Shown one piece after another: positions 42,830 through 55,109 of a stretch of 64,000 bases of DNA. The notes beneath the pieces are model-generated. The model searched no databases, had not been told where the DNA came from, and saw only the letters and a list, made by a program, of their open reading frames with translations. Source of the DNA: Cavia porcellus (Eukaryota; Chordata; Mammalia; Rodentia; Caviidae); the NCBI RefSeq assembly GCF_034190915.1, contig NW_026947484.1, positions 144,388,982 to 144,452,981 of the forward strand, in the 5' to 3' direction. Each line of letters opens with the position of its first letter. Within the stretch, counting starts at the first letter, position 1. Both the position numbers and the translations under genes were made by a program.

Positions 42830-45800
42830 ATCCATAAGCAATCCTTTTTACTTGAAATTGAAGAAAGAGAAGAGGAGGAAGGGAAAAAACAATATTAATT
42901 AGAGCAGCTTCTGTCCTCCTTATTTTTCTGCCTTGCATGCTATCCAATCAGGATGTGAGAAAACTAGGAGAATGTCTAGCTTTTGAGCCCTGTTTCAATG
43001 AATGACATGAAGGACTTGCATTTCAGGAGCTGGTTATTGTCCCTGGCCAGTTCAAATGGGTCACAGTACATCAGTTGGAAATGAAACATGGGCAGAACAT
43101 AACTAGTCCCTCTCAAACTGCATCACAAAAATGATAGGCTTGCTCTGAGGGCCCTTTGCTACTGTGTACCGTGTTATTGATGTTCTAGAATCTTAAGAAA
43201 AAGGCCTAGTTTGCCTCTATGGCTCCTCCTGGGAAGAACGGAGAAGCTGGAAAAGCTCATTTTTCTAAGGCAGTTTGCCTACAAGCTACAGCCTATATCA
43301 TGATGGTAAATGATAAACACGGATGATTACCACCCTGCATTTGCATCTGAATCCATAATGCAGAATGCACTGTATGTAGCAAATCCAGCACCCTTCCTTG
43401 TTATTTCTTTATATAATGTAAAGCAGGGGTTTGAACAAATAACCTTCCCCTAATATTTAGTCTTTGGGCTAGGCACTTGCGTTTTTGCTTTTGGATATGT
43501 TCAAAATGTTCAAAAGGCCTGCTAAATACTATTTATTATTCTTGAAATACAATATTTTTAACTGTACTATTCCACCTTCATCTGCTCCCTATGTAATCTC
43601 ATAGTGTGGAATAATTTAAAAGAAGTATTGTTCCTCTGTGGCTTTCTTTTTCAAACTTAAAACCAAATTCTGGGCTATTGTAAAGTGTAGAAATGCTACC
43701 TCAAAAATCTGAAGACTTAGCTGTTTTACCACATAAATTTTGTAGCATTTCTCCATGTACTAAACTCTAGGTAGCCTATTCCATCCAATTCTTTAAATAG
43801 AGGCTTAACAATTCAGCAGGAACTTCCAATGGCTGTGATGAAGTAGATTATATGAAATATTTCCCCCTATTTCTGTCAGATTCTAAAGGGCACTCATAGT
43901 GCCCTTAGTAGTGGGAAGCCAGTCTCAAGGCAATCACAGGTGGTACAGAACGTACTTTGGGAAAGGTCTCGCCTTGACATCAACAGTGTGTACCTTGGTT
44001 GTTTGAAAATTCTCTGGCTCCTTAACAAGCAATTTTGGCTTTCTACTGGTTTTCTAGTGTGATCCACTAAGAATTATTCACTTGATCCATAGTCCAAATT
44101 TTCTAAGAATTCTGCAAATTAAAGCAAAATTTTCAGCCAGCTTTAGGCTTACTCTACAACTAATTTTACAGCATGCTATATTATGGCAATATTGTTATGT
44201 CATCTCTTTTATTTACTGCACAGCGCATCAGGAGAAGTTTCTTAAGGACTCTAAGGTTTACATCTATTTGGTATCTTCTATGTGTTGCCCTTTATTAATC
44301 TTGAATTGCAAGCATGCATTCGATACATATCTGAGAAGATATGGTTTTGATATACAGTATTAAAAAGTGTACTTAGCTGTACTATCACATAGCTGATGAC
44401 CAAATGAAAGGGGCAAAAGAAAGTGTAGAACTGGCCTAATATGTTAGGGTGCTTTTGGTTTTTGAGGCCAGGACTCCTTATTCAAACATGGTACAAGAAG
44501 CTGCCTTTAAAAATGCATGGCCAGCCACCAAGATGAAGCAGGATGGATGCCATTTAAATGGAGATTGTATCTCTGCAGCAGCCAATAAACTTTTTTTGGA
44601 AAGAAGTGTTCATGGAGGACTTTGAATCAACTTTGTATGTAAATGTATACTAAAAATAAGCCATGCATTATGGATAATAGGTATATGGCTCTGTCTCAAG
44701 GATTTTGCAGACTAGTTGGAAAGCAAGCCCCTTACCTACAAAACATTTCATCCAAACGTCCATTTCCATTTCCAACCAATGTGTTGTGCGTATTTTTTCC
44801 CTACCAGAGCCTCCAGACTAGCTGTCGGGGTGACAGACACTCTGCCTTATCACTAGCTCCATGTAGACCAACATATGGAAAAGTAAAAAAAGGATCTGCA
44901 GACCAAACAATGTGCTTCTGTTGCCTGTTTCGGAGTGTTCTGTTGGGCTGGTGCTCTAACTGTCCCACTGATAATGTTTTCTCGTCTTAAAAAGTGATGA
45001 AACCAAACATAAGTTAGAAAAGTGTCCAAGAGGAACAAAGAAAAAAATGTGGAAAATATCTGTGGTCTCAAATGATATGTTTTCATTCGATTTCATTGAA
45101 AATATTTGCAGAACTAGGGTATTTGAAATGTATGGCTCTCCCTTGGAAAATTTAACTTTCACTATAAGTTCAGTAAAAGACTGTGGGGGTAGCAGCAGGT
45201 GAAAAATTTACACAAACTGACCCTTTTGAGCATAGACTTATCTGTGTATTTTTAGTGCTGATATTGAAGGATGTCTCCTGTTTTCTTAATCTCATTCTAT
45301 ATATTTGGTCTCTGTCTCTGGGTTTAGTACATGGATCAGTCATTTCCTATAGCCCTGGAGTCTAGTAGGAAAACCCAGTTATAAACTGTAAGTTGTGGCC
45401 CTCCATCTGTCCAGTTTAACTGGTTTGATCTAAGTGCTAGATGCTTGGCAGAGGGACCAGCATCCAGCCCAGGCTCTGCCCTTATTCATTTCTGTGAAAA
45501 TCTGTTCCTCCCACAAGCTCTTTAATCTGGTCCTTTAAGATTCCACCCAGTAAATGCAACTATCCTCTGCATTCCTCTTTCCTCAGCACTGATTAGATAA
45601 ACAGAGATCATTTCTCTGGCAGAGATTCTGACCCATCCTTTGCATACACTGGGGCAGCTAAGGGAATCTCAGAACACAGATGATCAGCTTTTTAGCAATC
45701 CAGAGGGGACTGAGATGACAGCCTCTGACACAGGCAGAAATGGCAGAAGGGTATTAATTATCCCTACACTACAAGCACTTCTATTGCATACTTTTTACCT

Positions 45801-45855
45801 GCTGTGGGCCCACTCTGTGGTTCTCTGACTGTGCCACTGTAGTAATTTCTAAAAG
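42830..45855. other. Unique noncoding sequence
   Basis: No gene or firmly recognised repeat. Frames of 93-115 codons (44082-44363, 44643-44990) lack motifs. 45560-45830 has GATTAGATAAACAG and GTATTAATTATCC, which would suit a regulatory element but prove nothing. Confidence 0.35.
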
Positions 45856-45857
45856 TC

Positions 45858-45975
45858 ATCATTCCCATGAACATTGTTTGAGAACTTGCAACGTAAGGAT
45901 ACTGTGGAAGGTGCTGGGAACCAAGGAAAAAAGAATAGATGTCCCGGGGTCCTGAGGCTCATAATCTGGCTGAGA
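45858..45975 (-). repeat. LINE-2 3'-end fragment
   Basis: CATTGTTTGAGAACTTGCAA, GGAAGGTGCTGGGAACCAAG, and GGCTCATAATCTGGCTGAG follow the antisense L2 end with 'ggtactgggaat...' and 'agcttatagtctag' landmarks. Confidence 0.5.
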
Positions 45976-45979
45976 AAGG

Positions 45980-48045
45980 ATTGAAAAAAAAAAGTGCTAA
46001 GCTAGAAAGAACACTGGACTTCTTTCCATGTGCATTAGGGCAATAACAGAGACCACAAGATTTTAGGAAAGTATGTCAGTAAGGACGTGGTTCTGTTCAG
46101 ATCTGAATTTCTTGTTGGAACAGATCACACTGTCTTTGGAGACAAGGGGTTGGGTCCTTTGCTGTGGAGCTAGATGTCAATAAGCTAGAGAGGCAAATGG
46201 TTTTTCAGAGGTAGATTGCCTGCAAGGTGGAATTATATGCATTTTTTTAAAGAAGTAAGAAGCTACAGTCAGCCCTGTCTCAAAGTGTGTTAAGTTGGGC
46301 TGTGAGGCGGCCATGTAGATGAAGCTGCTGAGGTCCTTGTTTGCACAGGAAAGCCTTGATAGATAAGAAAAAAACACTGAGGCTGCAGGCTTCTGCTTTG
46401 AACTGTGCAGATGTGAGATGTGCAAAGAATGTTACAAGCCCCCTGCTTTGACACAGATAAGAGAAACAGAGAGAAGATAGGGCCTTGGGTCAGAGGGCTG
46501 AAAGCTTGGAGAAAGGCAATGCGCATGCATTTCAACCAGCAAGGTTTCCAGCACAAGGATGTGGCAAGAGAGTAGGACAGGAAGAATACCAGTAAAAACT
46601 GTAGTTTCAAAGAAGCGCAAACAGATATCAACTGGTACAAAAATTTCCAGTAACCCTGAGAACCAACTGACCTCCTAGGAAACTTATTCCTGCCTGGAGA
46701 TCACAGAAGCAGAGGGAGAATGTGAGCTATGAATTTTCTGTACAGGTTTCTATGTCTCCAGCCATTTCCAGTGGTACCCATTTGACCTGTCCATTCTTAA
46801 TAAATTTTGATTGTGGTAAAATTAAATTGCCAACTCTCTAGAAACTGACCCAGGGTTGACTCCTCTCCTTCGGATTGCAATAACGGATTAGTGTCCCCAG
46901 AATATTTTGTGATTCCAGGTAAGTCCAGGGGCCAAAGTGTATTGGAGTCTTGCATCAGTTTGGAAAAGTCAGTGAGTTATGGGAGATAAAAATTCTTGAA
47001 GCATTAGGTTTCTCTCATTCCAGCCCAAGCATGATGGTAGATCTGTTAGTAAATTTGTAGCTTGTCATTAAAAACAACTTTCACCTAAGAATTTTCAAGG
47101 GCACTGACAGCTGAACAAAAACAAAAGGCCAGCAGAGGAGTTGTAATACTAAGCAATCATACAGTTTAAATAAAAAAATCCCTTCTTTCTGGGTGATTCA
47201 GCAATAAAGAAGTGCATTTTTGCTAATAGACTGCTATTAAGGGCACCTCTAAGCCTGTCTGCCATAAGAATATCACTCTGCCGTTCTTCTTGTTAAGAGG
47301 GAAAATGAAGTTGGCAAACATAAAGCATACAATGTGTTTTCAATTGCACATCATGACACTTTCATCCCCAAATTTGGGGGAGATAACTTTTAATTACAGT
47401 AATAAGAACCACATGGGCAATGATCGATGTGAACCTGATGTGTCCTATTAAATCTTTTTAATTAGAAGCAAAGGGGAATGTTTTATCTGCTGGGGAGGAG
47501 AAGAGCTGGGTGGTGAGGCTCAGCCTCACTGTAGGACTGCAAACCTGACAGCTCACCAGAGTCCCTGTTCACCCAGGCCGCAGGCGAGGGGCCCACAATG
47601 GTCTCCAATGGCTTTTCTTGTATCACCTTCCCGAAGAACTTTTTCCTTTTTTTCTCCTCTTCCTTCTCCTTCTCCTTCTTCTTCCTTTTGGATTGGCAGT
47701 GTTAAAACTGGGAAATCAGGAATTGGAATGTTTGCCACACCAGCATTGCGAGTTCACATATGTAGTGAAAATAAAGCTCAAGCCTGCAGTGGAAGCTCTG
47801 TAGGAAGGTAGAAAAGGAGCCAGGGCACGATGGGAGCATGTCTGACTGTGCACTTAGACCATGGACAAAAGTAATGAGGGCAGCATTGATCGCTGGCTTA
47901 TGACAAAGCCAGAACTGACAAGATCGGAAAACAAGATTGGGAAGAATGAGAAATCTAGGTAAATAATCAAAAGTATGAAGCATGATATAATACTCCCTTG
48001 AACTTTAAAGGTTGATAGAAGTCAGTGCTTTGAGCTCTGAGCTAT
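45980..48045. other. Unique noncoding sequence, candidate conserved noncoding block
   Basis: No repeat recognised. 46990-47470 is complex and rich in homeodomain-type cores: GTCATTAAAAACAAC, CTTTTAATTACAGTAATAAG, CTTTTTAATTAGAAGC. CAG|GTAAGT at 46918/46919 is a perfect donor consensus, but the best upstream interval (46842-46918) has stops in all frames. Confidence 0.35.
47638..47690. repeat. Polypyrimidine tract
   Basis: TTTTTCTCCTCTTCCTTCTC followed by CTTCTCCTTCTTCTTCC: about 50 nt almost without purines on this strand. It yields misleading Phe/Leu/Ser-rich frames on + and Glu/Gly/Lys-rich frames on minus. Confidence 0.9.
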
Positions 48046-48047
48046 AC

Positions 48048-48170
48048 AATCAAATATTTAGTCAACAAAGTTGTTTGAGATGTGTGACGCATCAGGCATT
48101 GTGTTTGGCCCAGAGATGCTGTTGTCAAGGAGACAAGTTGGAAAAGTCACAATCTCATAAATGAACAGGC
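48048..48170 (-). repeat. LINE-2 3'-end fragment
   Basis: CAAATATTTAGTCAACAAAG, GATGTGTGACGCATCAGGCA, TTGTGTTTGGCCCAGAGATG and GTCAAGGAGACAAG resemble the antisense L2 end. Diverged. Confidence 0.45.
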
Positions 48171-48479
48171 ACATACATGGATATGGAAACATGAAAAAGG
48201 AGCCCTCTACCTGCTTGATGGTAAAGAGGCCAGGATAAACATCAACAGGGTGAGGAGTACATGGGTTGACTTGAGAATTAAGAACTCTGTGCATGAGTGT
48301 GGAAACAAGTCTTGATGCTATAAAGCAGCATTTGTGTTGAGAAAACAAAACAAAAGTGTAGATCAGGTGAATGGTGCACATTGAGACTTTTGGGAAAAGC
48401 AGAAGTCAACTAAGAAGGGACTTTGTTGTGTGGAAGGTGGGAATCCACTGAGCGACCTTAAATAAGTAGTCTTTAGGGA

Positions 48480-48718
48480 CAAGGTTAAAAGCACAAATTG
48501 GAGTCAGGGACTCTGGGTAATAGATCGTCCCTTACTGGACATCTATACTTTGGAAGCATGAGGACCAAGACCTGGGTCTCAACCAAACTCTATGCCTAGA
48601 GTTCTTGTCCAGTGAGTAGAAAAACTACTTCTCTAAGGGTTTTAATGAAGATAAGAGGGTAAGATATGTAAAAGTGTCTGATATATAGTAAGTAGATGTT
48701 CATCTGTAATCCCTGATT
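48480..48718 (+). repeat. MIR SINE
   Basis: AAAAGCACAAATTGGAGTCA, GGGACTCTGGGTAATAGATC, AAAACTACTTCTCTAAGGGT, GAAGATAAGAGGGTAAGATA and GTGTCTGATATATAGTAAGT follow full-length MIR, from 'aagagcacggactctggagtcag' to 'agtgcctggcacatagtaagt'. Confidence 0.65.
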
Positions 48719-48887
48719 CAGCAGAGATTTGTTACAGAAAGCTTCAATTCAAAGAAGGCATTTTGTTTCTCATGTCAAGATACCAGCACTATTCAGCAAA
48801 CTCAATGGGGAGTAATTGACAGAAATACCATTTCAGATTTTCTGATAACTTCAACCAGTATCCAAGCAGTTAAGTCTTTCCTGGGAT

Positions 48888-49253
48888 ACTTACTACATGG
48901 TTAGGCTTTGGGTCAAAATGGTTCCAAAAGCTTCATGTGTTTGAAAGATGACAGAACTGTTGGGTTGTTTACGGCTGACTTACTGTAAGGAGGTGGGCCC
49001 TGTTAGATGCCTGTCTTCAGGGTGCCATGGAGCTGATTTGTCTCCCTTCTTGGTTCCTCCTTTGTTATTCTGCTTCCTGGTCTCCATGGCACGAGCAGCT
49101 TGGCTCCACCAAAATTTTCCACTGTGCTCTTCCTGCCTTAGAGCCCACTGACGATAGACTGAAAGCAGGAACCAGAATAAATCTCTCTTCATTTAAGTTG
49201 TGGGTGTTCAGTATTATATCTCTGCAATTGGAAAGTTACTAAGACATACACGT
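48888..49253 (+). mobile_element. Solo MaLR LTR (rodent ORR1/MT-like)
   Basis: Begins near CTACATGGTTAGGCTTTGGG, then AAAATGGTTCCAAAAGCTTC, GGAGGTGGGCCCTGTTAGAT, GGTTCCTCCTTTGTTATTCT, GCAGGAACCAGAATAAATCT (AATAAA signal), and ends AAAGTTACTAAGACATACA. This is the typical sense order of a rodent MaLR LTR of about 365 bp. No internal region. Open frames across it are not genes. Confidence 0.75.
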
Positions 49254-49259
49254 ATTACA

Positions 49260-51150
49260 GCCAAAGTGAATCATGCAAATAACACTGTAAAAGGAAGAGA
49301 AAGTTTGGGGAGAGGAAAGAATTGTTAAGAGCTGTGCTAAGAGCATTTTCATAAAGAACTTATGATAAGAAGAGCATAGGCAAAGTCTCACTTCTTCCCC
49401 TACACAGCTACTTTGGAAACATTCCAATAAGGCTTCACTTACAAAGAAGATGCAGGTAGTACAAAGCAAAGATGAAAGGGAAGCAAAACATTGCACGTTA
49501 GCTGAAACTGAACACAAGTCCAGGAGAACTGAGACCACAGGAAGGGTGAGCAATGCTGAAGAGGGGTGCCGTGTGCACCCCTTCAGGGGCAGAAGGACAA
49601 GCCCCCATGAATGGATAGGAAGGACTAGGACAGGGGCCAAAAGATGGTGATTTAGTCAGATTAGTGCACACACTTCCTCTGAGTGTACTCTAGTCCTCCT
49701 ATGTTTGAGTGCTGTATTATTTTCCTTGTTTAGGACCTACTTTATGTTCTTGAACTTTGGTCAGATGGTCAGATGGAACACAGAGCTAAAACAGATACAG
49801 TTTGACTTTTTAAAAAATTAAAAAGCTTTTAAATCATTGCTCTTGGACATGACCTACCCTTGGGTCTTTTTGTATTTGGCGTGATGTACTGTGTATATGT
49901 GGGGGAGAAGTCCCAACAAGCAAGCTACAGTTGTTACGGCAAATGTCAAGCTTCCTTGGCTCTCTTCATGGATATAATGACCCGGAGGAGTTAAACCGTG
50001 GAGCTCTGCAGGAGAAAAGTATGGGCCACCCATGAGGAAAGCTATCTTTCATTAAGTTATCATTTTCCAGTAACACAGGATCAGTTTCTTCATTGGTCTG
50101 TGTTATCTTTAGTGGGATCTGCTGTCAACACACTTTTGAGAGCCACCAAATGCACATTTTTTGTTGATGCTGAATATACAACAGATCAAGTTGGTTTGTG
50201 CAAATTAAGAAACACAGAATGAGGGCTCGGTACAGTGTCAGGTGCTACCTCTCAGGACTGTCCACAATGTCACTTGTAAATGCTCTGCACAAAGACAATC
50301 AAATTAGGAAAGGACTACCATGCATGACAGTGACTGATAGCCAAGTGGTGTTTTGGGGTGCTGGATTCTCTCTTATTCCGCTCCTTATCAACCTTCTCAG
50401 TCTACTCCTTGCTCTTTCTCGGTAAGCAGACTAACCTGTTTGTCCACATACCACACACACATATACTAACGCACACACATACAAAATACTGGTTCCCAAG
50501 AGTATTCTGACAAGCCCATTGAAACAGTGAGTATTGTGAGATCACATAAAATGAAAACACAATTTCACTCAGCATGTCCTGTTTAACCAAGCTCTAACTT
50601 ATAGGGTGGGAATCACTGATTAGGTGTCTTGATACTACTATGTTTCTTCATGCTTAACCAAGGAAAAAAACTGGTAGAAAAAATATTTGGGGCTTCTGAT
50701 GAGTTTTAACACCCAAATACCCCTAGGCAAGGTGCTATCTGCTCCTTCCAAAGCCAACCAGTCCCCTGGCTTACATATGACACCTGTTTGCACACCTGTG
50801 ACAGATGTACTTCTCAGTTGTCTTCCTCTTCATCTTGCACTTTGACTTCTGTGTTTCCTTCACCGGGTATCCAATGTTTTATTATTTGCCCAAGGTGTAA
50901 GATTTAATTCTGGACCATTTAACTTCTTTTAGTCAGCATAGAAGTGCTCCAAAACTGACTTCACGTCTTAAACTTGATGGAAATTTGAAAACCTACACGG
51001 AACTATAGGGAAACGTCTTGACTTGTATTTTTCTGAATATTCTGGTTCTGCCAACTGAGAATCAGTGAGAAGGAAGATAAAAGTGAAGTCCTAGTTTAAT
51101 CTCTTCTAAATTGTCTCTATCAAGATCATATTAATTAATAAGCTTTGCTA
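49260..51150. other. Unique noncoding sequence
   Basis: A 133-codon minus-strand frame (49239-49640) overlaps the LTR end and has no recognised domain. An octamer ATGCAAAT occurs at 49273. Nothing else recognised. Confidence 0.4.
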
Positions 51151-51151
51151 T

Positions 51152-51258
51152 TTGACAAATTTATTGAGTACTTACAATACCCTATGCAATATGCTACGAG
51201 TGAGGGATATAAATACTGATAAGACACAGTCTTTGGCTGACAGTATGTCTTCACTGAG
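51152..51258 (-). repeat. LINE-2 3'-end fragment
   Basis: ACAAATTTATTGAGTACTTA, CAATACCCTATGCAATATGC, GATATAAATACTGATAAGAC and CACAGTCTTTGG follow the antisense L2 end. Confidence 0.6.
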
Positions 51259-51259
51259 G

Positions 51260-52930
51260 GCTTTGAATATGCATTTTTAGTAAGTGCATCAGAGGATTCT
51301 GACATAGGTGTTCTGAAGACCAAATTTTACCAAACTCTAGTTAGGGATGATTGAGTTTTCCAAAAATTCGAATTTATTTTCAAGATAGCCATATGAAAGT
51401 CCAGAATGTTAAAGAGCTTTTAATTCTTATTTCTAGTATTGCCTACAGCATAGGTCTTGAGCTTAACTGGTGAAGGTTTCAGGAAACAGAGCGCTTATGT
51501 TGGTAACACCTCGACTGATATTAATGTTCCCAAATGTACAATTTAACTCTCCTTTTGTCACCAATGTTTTTTTCTGTACATTGTCCATAAATATCCTTCC
51601 TGTTGGCTTTCCCAAAGTTAAAAACATGAAAATAGCTCAACTATAAAAGGTTAAAAATGGCAAACTAATGCCCTCCTCAGCCTGTGTGCCTCAGCACTAG
51701 TGAACAGTTTACTCTCCCTGATCATGAGAAAAGGCAGCTTTCCCCATTCGGTCTTGGCATTGGTTTCTAATGTTCTTTCCTCTTGCCTGTAATTAGAGTG
51801 TTGATTTCTAACAAAGTGTTTTAAAAGGTACAGGACACTCTGGACCTGCTGTGGGAAAGAGAAGGCTCTGCTCTCTTCAACTAGTGTGTCTTGGACTGGA
51901 CACAGAGAACACCCGGATAGAATTACAAGCATGCCTCGAGCAAAACAGAGTCTACATTTTCACATCTTGGGACAGTTGTTTGGCACAGGTATCAGTTCAG
52001 CCCACTAACCTTCCGAGATTAAAGATATAATAGTGGTAGTGTGTGCATGGGTATTATGTTTACAGTGTTGCCATAGAACTCTACAATCATCTAAGTACAT
52101 TTGATTAAACAAGGGAGCTTTGGTTTTAAAGGACCTAACACTAAAAATTACAGTTGTTTATACATGAATGACCCCTAAGGGCCAGGGGTCTGTTATGTAG
52201 GGCTGGTATTCAAGCAGTACCTATCATTTTACTGGTTGTTTATGGTTGATATCTATTCTGATTGACTGGGGGTCCATTCTGATCAGTTTATGGGACTTTG
52301 TGGGCTTCAGAATTTTTAGTGTCATCCCTGTGATTTGTGGCTTTCTGAAGATGTACTCTTGAATCTCACTTGATATAAGTGAATGAGCCCAGCCAGATGA
52401 CTCTCATGGAGGAGCTAAGGGGGCTCATATATTTTTCACTAGACTTCAAAAAACAATGTTTTATTGATGTCCATAAAAATAAGAATTTTTCAAAGTTTTC
52501 AGATATACTTATCAGGAATGTGCAGAATCTGCTAAACTCAGTTTAAATCAGACTAACACAATTTGTTTACATGTTTTTAAACTTGGGTATAATCTGATTA
52601 TTCTCCATGTTATTCTCACCAAATTTAGTAGTATAAGGTTTTTCTTTTGAACATCCCATTTTTTAAAAACCATGATTCCAGCAATCTCCTGGCCAGTATT
52701 AGGCATACAATTTCTTTCATGGAATTCACATTCTAATATCTCAAATCACGTTACAGTACCTATGTTTATAACATTTCTATCACATACATACAGCATCACA
52801 GAAATACCACTGCTACTGATACAGGTACAACTAAAAGGGTCACTTCATTTCTATTACTGCTTCACTAGTGTTTATCATTTACCAAGCTTCAGGCAGTAGG
52901 TTGAGCACCATATATTTTTATTGCATTAAA
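51260..52930. other. Unique noncoding sequence
   Basis: No gene or repeat recognised. Confidence 0.4.
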
Positions 52931-52932
52931 AA

Positions 52933-53018
<86 letters not shown>

Positions 53019-53019
53019 G
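52933..53019. repeat. Compound (GT)14(TA)n(GATATA)3 microsatellite
   Basis: GT from 52933 to 52960, then TA to about 53000, then three AGATAT units. GT runs can adopt Z-DNA and TA runs can extrude cruciforms, so the block is structurally unstable and probably polymorphic. Confidence 0.97.
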
Positions 53020-53217
53020 AAATGCAATCTACCTAATAATATCATGAAAGAAATACTATTGCCAAGCTCATTTTGCATATTGGGAAGCTTAGTCTCTTAG
53101 AACTTACGTAACTTATTTGAGATTCCAAAGTCAGTAATGAGAAAACCTCGATTCAAACTCAGTATTGTTCCAGAGCTCATGAAGGTATAATCATTATCCA
53201 TAAATCAACACTGAATA

Positions 53218-53325
53218 AATGGAATTTTATTTTTGAATTTTTTGATATTTTGACTTTCATTAGTACATGTTTGCAGTATATAAGTATTACATTCGTTTTA
53301 GGGAATTGGCGCTGTACTTTTCCTG
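53218..53325 (-). mobile_element. L1-type 3' end, minus strand
   Basis: Starts TTTTATTTTTGAATTTTTTG, then GACTTTCATTAGTACATGTT, TGCAGTATATAAGTATTACA, TTCGTTTTAGGGAATTGGCG. It matches the 32283 copy in the same order and orientation. The T-rich left edge corresponds to the poly(A) end. Confidence 0.6.
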
Positions 53326-53614
53326 GTTAACCATTGAGAGTCAGGGCTAAAATCACAGACTTCTCTGGTTAGAAAGGTCTTAGAGATCTCAGAGAACAAC
53401 CAAGGAAAAGCTTTTTCACAAGACCACTGAATTTTCATTTTTATGGACCATTTATCAGAAAAGTCATTGATGCCTATGACCAGAGCTTTGCTACAGCTGT
53501 TTCACCATGTGTATATAACACTGACTCATGGAGTGACTTTTAATCTTTATTGAATGCAGTTAATATTGAGAAGTCATGCCAGGTCTAGGAGGAGTCTATC
53601 AAGAAGAAGAAGCC

Positions 53615-53709
53615 GGGGCTAGGGATTCAGCTCAGCGGCATAAGCGCCTGCCTTGCAAGCAGGCAGTCGTGAGTTCGAGCCTCGGTACTGATAAAAAAAA
53701 AAAAAAAAA
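53615..53709 (+). repeat. Young ID SINE
   Basis: Body GGGGCTAGGGATTCAGCTCA, GCGGCATAAGCGCCTGCCTT, GCAAGCAGGCAGTCGTGAGT, TCGAGCCTCGGTACTGAT, then an A run of 17. The B box GAGTTCGAGCC keeps the tRNA-like CpG. Flanks AAGAAGAAGCC (53604-53614) and AAGCAGCAGCC (53708-53718) may be an imperfect TSD. A 63-codon frame across it is an artefact of the SINE. Confidence 0.93.
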
Positions 53710-53939
53710 GCAGCAGCCAATCAGCCCTTCCAGTAAGCCAGCAAGTCATGGGAGGGGCAGGAAGTGAGAATAATACCTCCCATGAACCCTACAGGTGGGC
53801 TGAGAATGAAGGACCCGTCTCCCTTCCCATTCCCTGCGACCCTCACTGAGCCAATAGCAACTGAGGTACAAAGAGCAACTGAATGCTTCTATTGTTTGGT
53901 TGAGTTTGCAGGCCTGGGGCCTGTGGTCTGAGCATCTAT

Positions 53940-54268
53940 TGGGAAGGTAACAGTATATAATATAAGAAATATAGGGGATTTCCTTCTGTCTTATTTTTGA
54001 AGTCCAACGTTGTTCTCACTGCTTTTGTTGTTGTAGGTGTTCTAACTTATTCTTTTGCTTTATTCAATGTTCTGTTTTGTTTGGTTTGATTTTGTTATAT
54101 TTGATGGAATGGACAGCTATTATGAAGATAACAAGATATACTGTGGTAGCTATGGATGATTTCCTATTGTACTGCTTTGAAGTTCTGTACCAATTTCACT
54201 GCTTTGTTTTGATTGACTTTATTATGTGTTTTTTTGGTCAGGTTTTATTATCTTTAAAATTTAAAAAA
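53940..54268 (+). mobile_element. Second copy of the ~150-bp-unit retroposon 3' region
   Basis: Two units related to the array at 33950-34930: anchors GGGGATTTCCTTCTG (about 53975) and GGATGATTTCCTATTG (about 54155), each followed by TTTTGAAGT and a GTTTTG-rich stretch. ACAGCTATTATGAAGATAAC is the same sub-unit as AATAGTTATTTTGAAGAAAAC at about 33951. It lacks the AATAAA end and is cut off by a degraded ID SINE. The DNA between 53720 and 53940 may belong to the same element. Confidence 0.5.
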
Positions 54269-54352
54269 AGTGGGCCATGGATTTAACTCAGTGACAAAAG
54301 TGCCTGCCTGGGAATTGCAAGGTCATGAGTTCAATACTCAGTACCAAAAACA
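54269..54352 (+). repeat. Degraded ID SINE
   Basis: GTGGGCCATGGATTTAACTC, AGTGACAAAAGTGCCTGCCT, GGGAATTGCAAGGTCATGAG, TTCAATACTCAGTACC, then an A-rich tail. It shares the ID framework but with many changes in both promoter boxes, so it is older than the neighbouring copy at 53615. Confidence 0.82.
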
Positions 54353-54732
54353 TAAAAAAATTTTAAAAACCTAAAAATGAAAATAAAAAATTTAAAAAGT
54401 GAAAAAATATAGTCAATATTTGAAAGTTGGACGATTTCTGCTTCATAAGCTAATGAATCCCTTTCTTCTCATAATAATGATACTTTCTAGAAGGACTTTG
54501 CCCCTTTCTACCATAGCACCAATCAGTCATTTGGTCGCTACTCCATTCCATAGAGTCCCATACTCTAAGCCCTCTCGAGGATTCACTATCCTGTATATAC
54601 TTTCAATTTTCTTAAGATGCAAATGAGTATTTTGGACCTATTTCTCTGCAAAATACAGAGAAAAAGGAAAGGCTAAGGCATATACATTTTCAAGAAAAAT
54701 AGGAATGAATAATTCTTTAAAGAAGCATCTCT

Positions 54733-55102
54733 CTGTTTCCTGTTGTTATAACAGAATCCTTAAAGCCGGCTGATGTATTACATACAGAGATTTATTTTGT
54801 TTTATAATTCTGGTGCCTGGAAACTTCAACATGCATGGAACCGTATTGGAAAGGTCCTCCTCGATGCATCACAACATGACAGAGCAGCAGAAGGGAGCAG
54901 AGAAGTGCCTACAAAAAGCAGTCACATGGGAGGAGAGAATGCAAGAGTGGGCAAGAGGCAGACCTTGTTATGATGACCGAGTTACCTTCCACTAAGTATC
55001 ACCTCTTATAATCCACCATCTATCACTGCCATTGCATCTGGGAACCAAGCTTCCAACACATGGATATTTGAGGGGTGAAAGCCATACCTAAACCATAGCA
55101 GA
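54733..55102 (-). mobile_element. MaLR (MLT1/MST-like) LTR, minus strand
   Basis: On the + strand: TTGTTATAACAGAATCCTTA, CATACAGAGATTTATTTTGT, ATAATTCTGGTGCCTGGAAA, AAGTATCACCTCTTATAATC, ACACATGGATATTTGAGGGG, and CTAAACCATAGCAG. This is the reverse complement of a mammal-wide MaLR LTR ('...acagaaatttatttctcacagttctggaggctgg... tcaacatatgaattttgggggacacaaacattcag...catagcag'). Confidence 0.72.
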
Positions 55103-55109
55103 AGGTGAC

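Noticed and set aside
49239..49640. 133-codon minus-strand frame, Leu/Ser/Cys-rich
   Set aside because: Overlaps the 3' edge of a MaLR LTR and has no recognised features.
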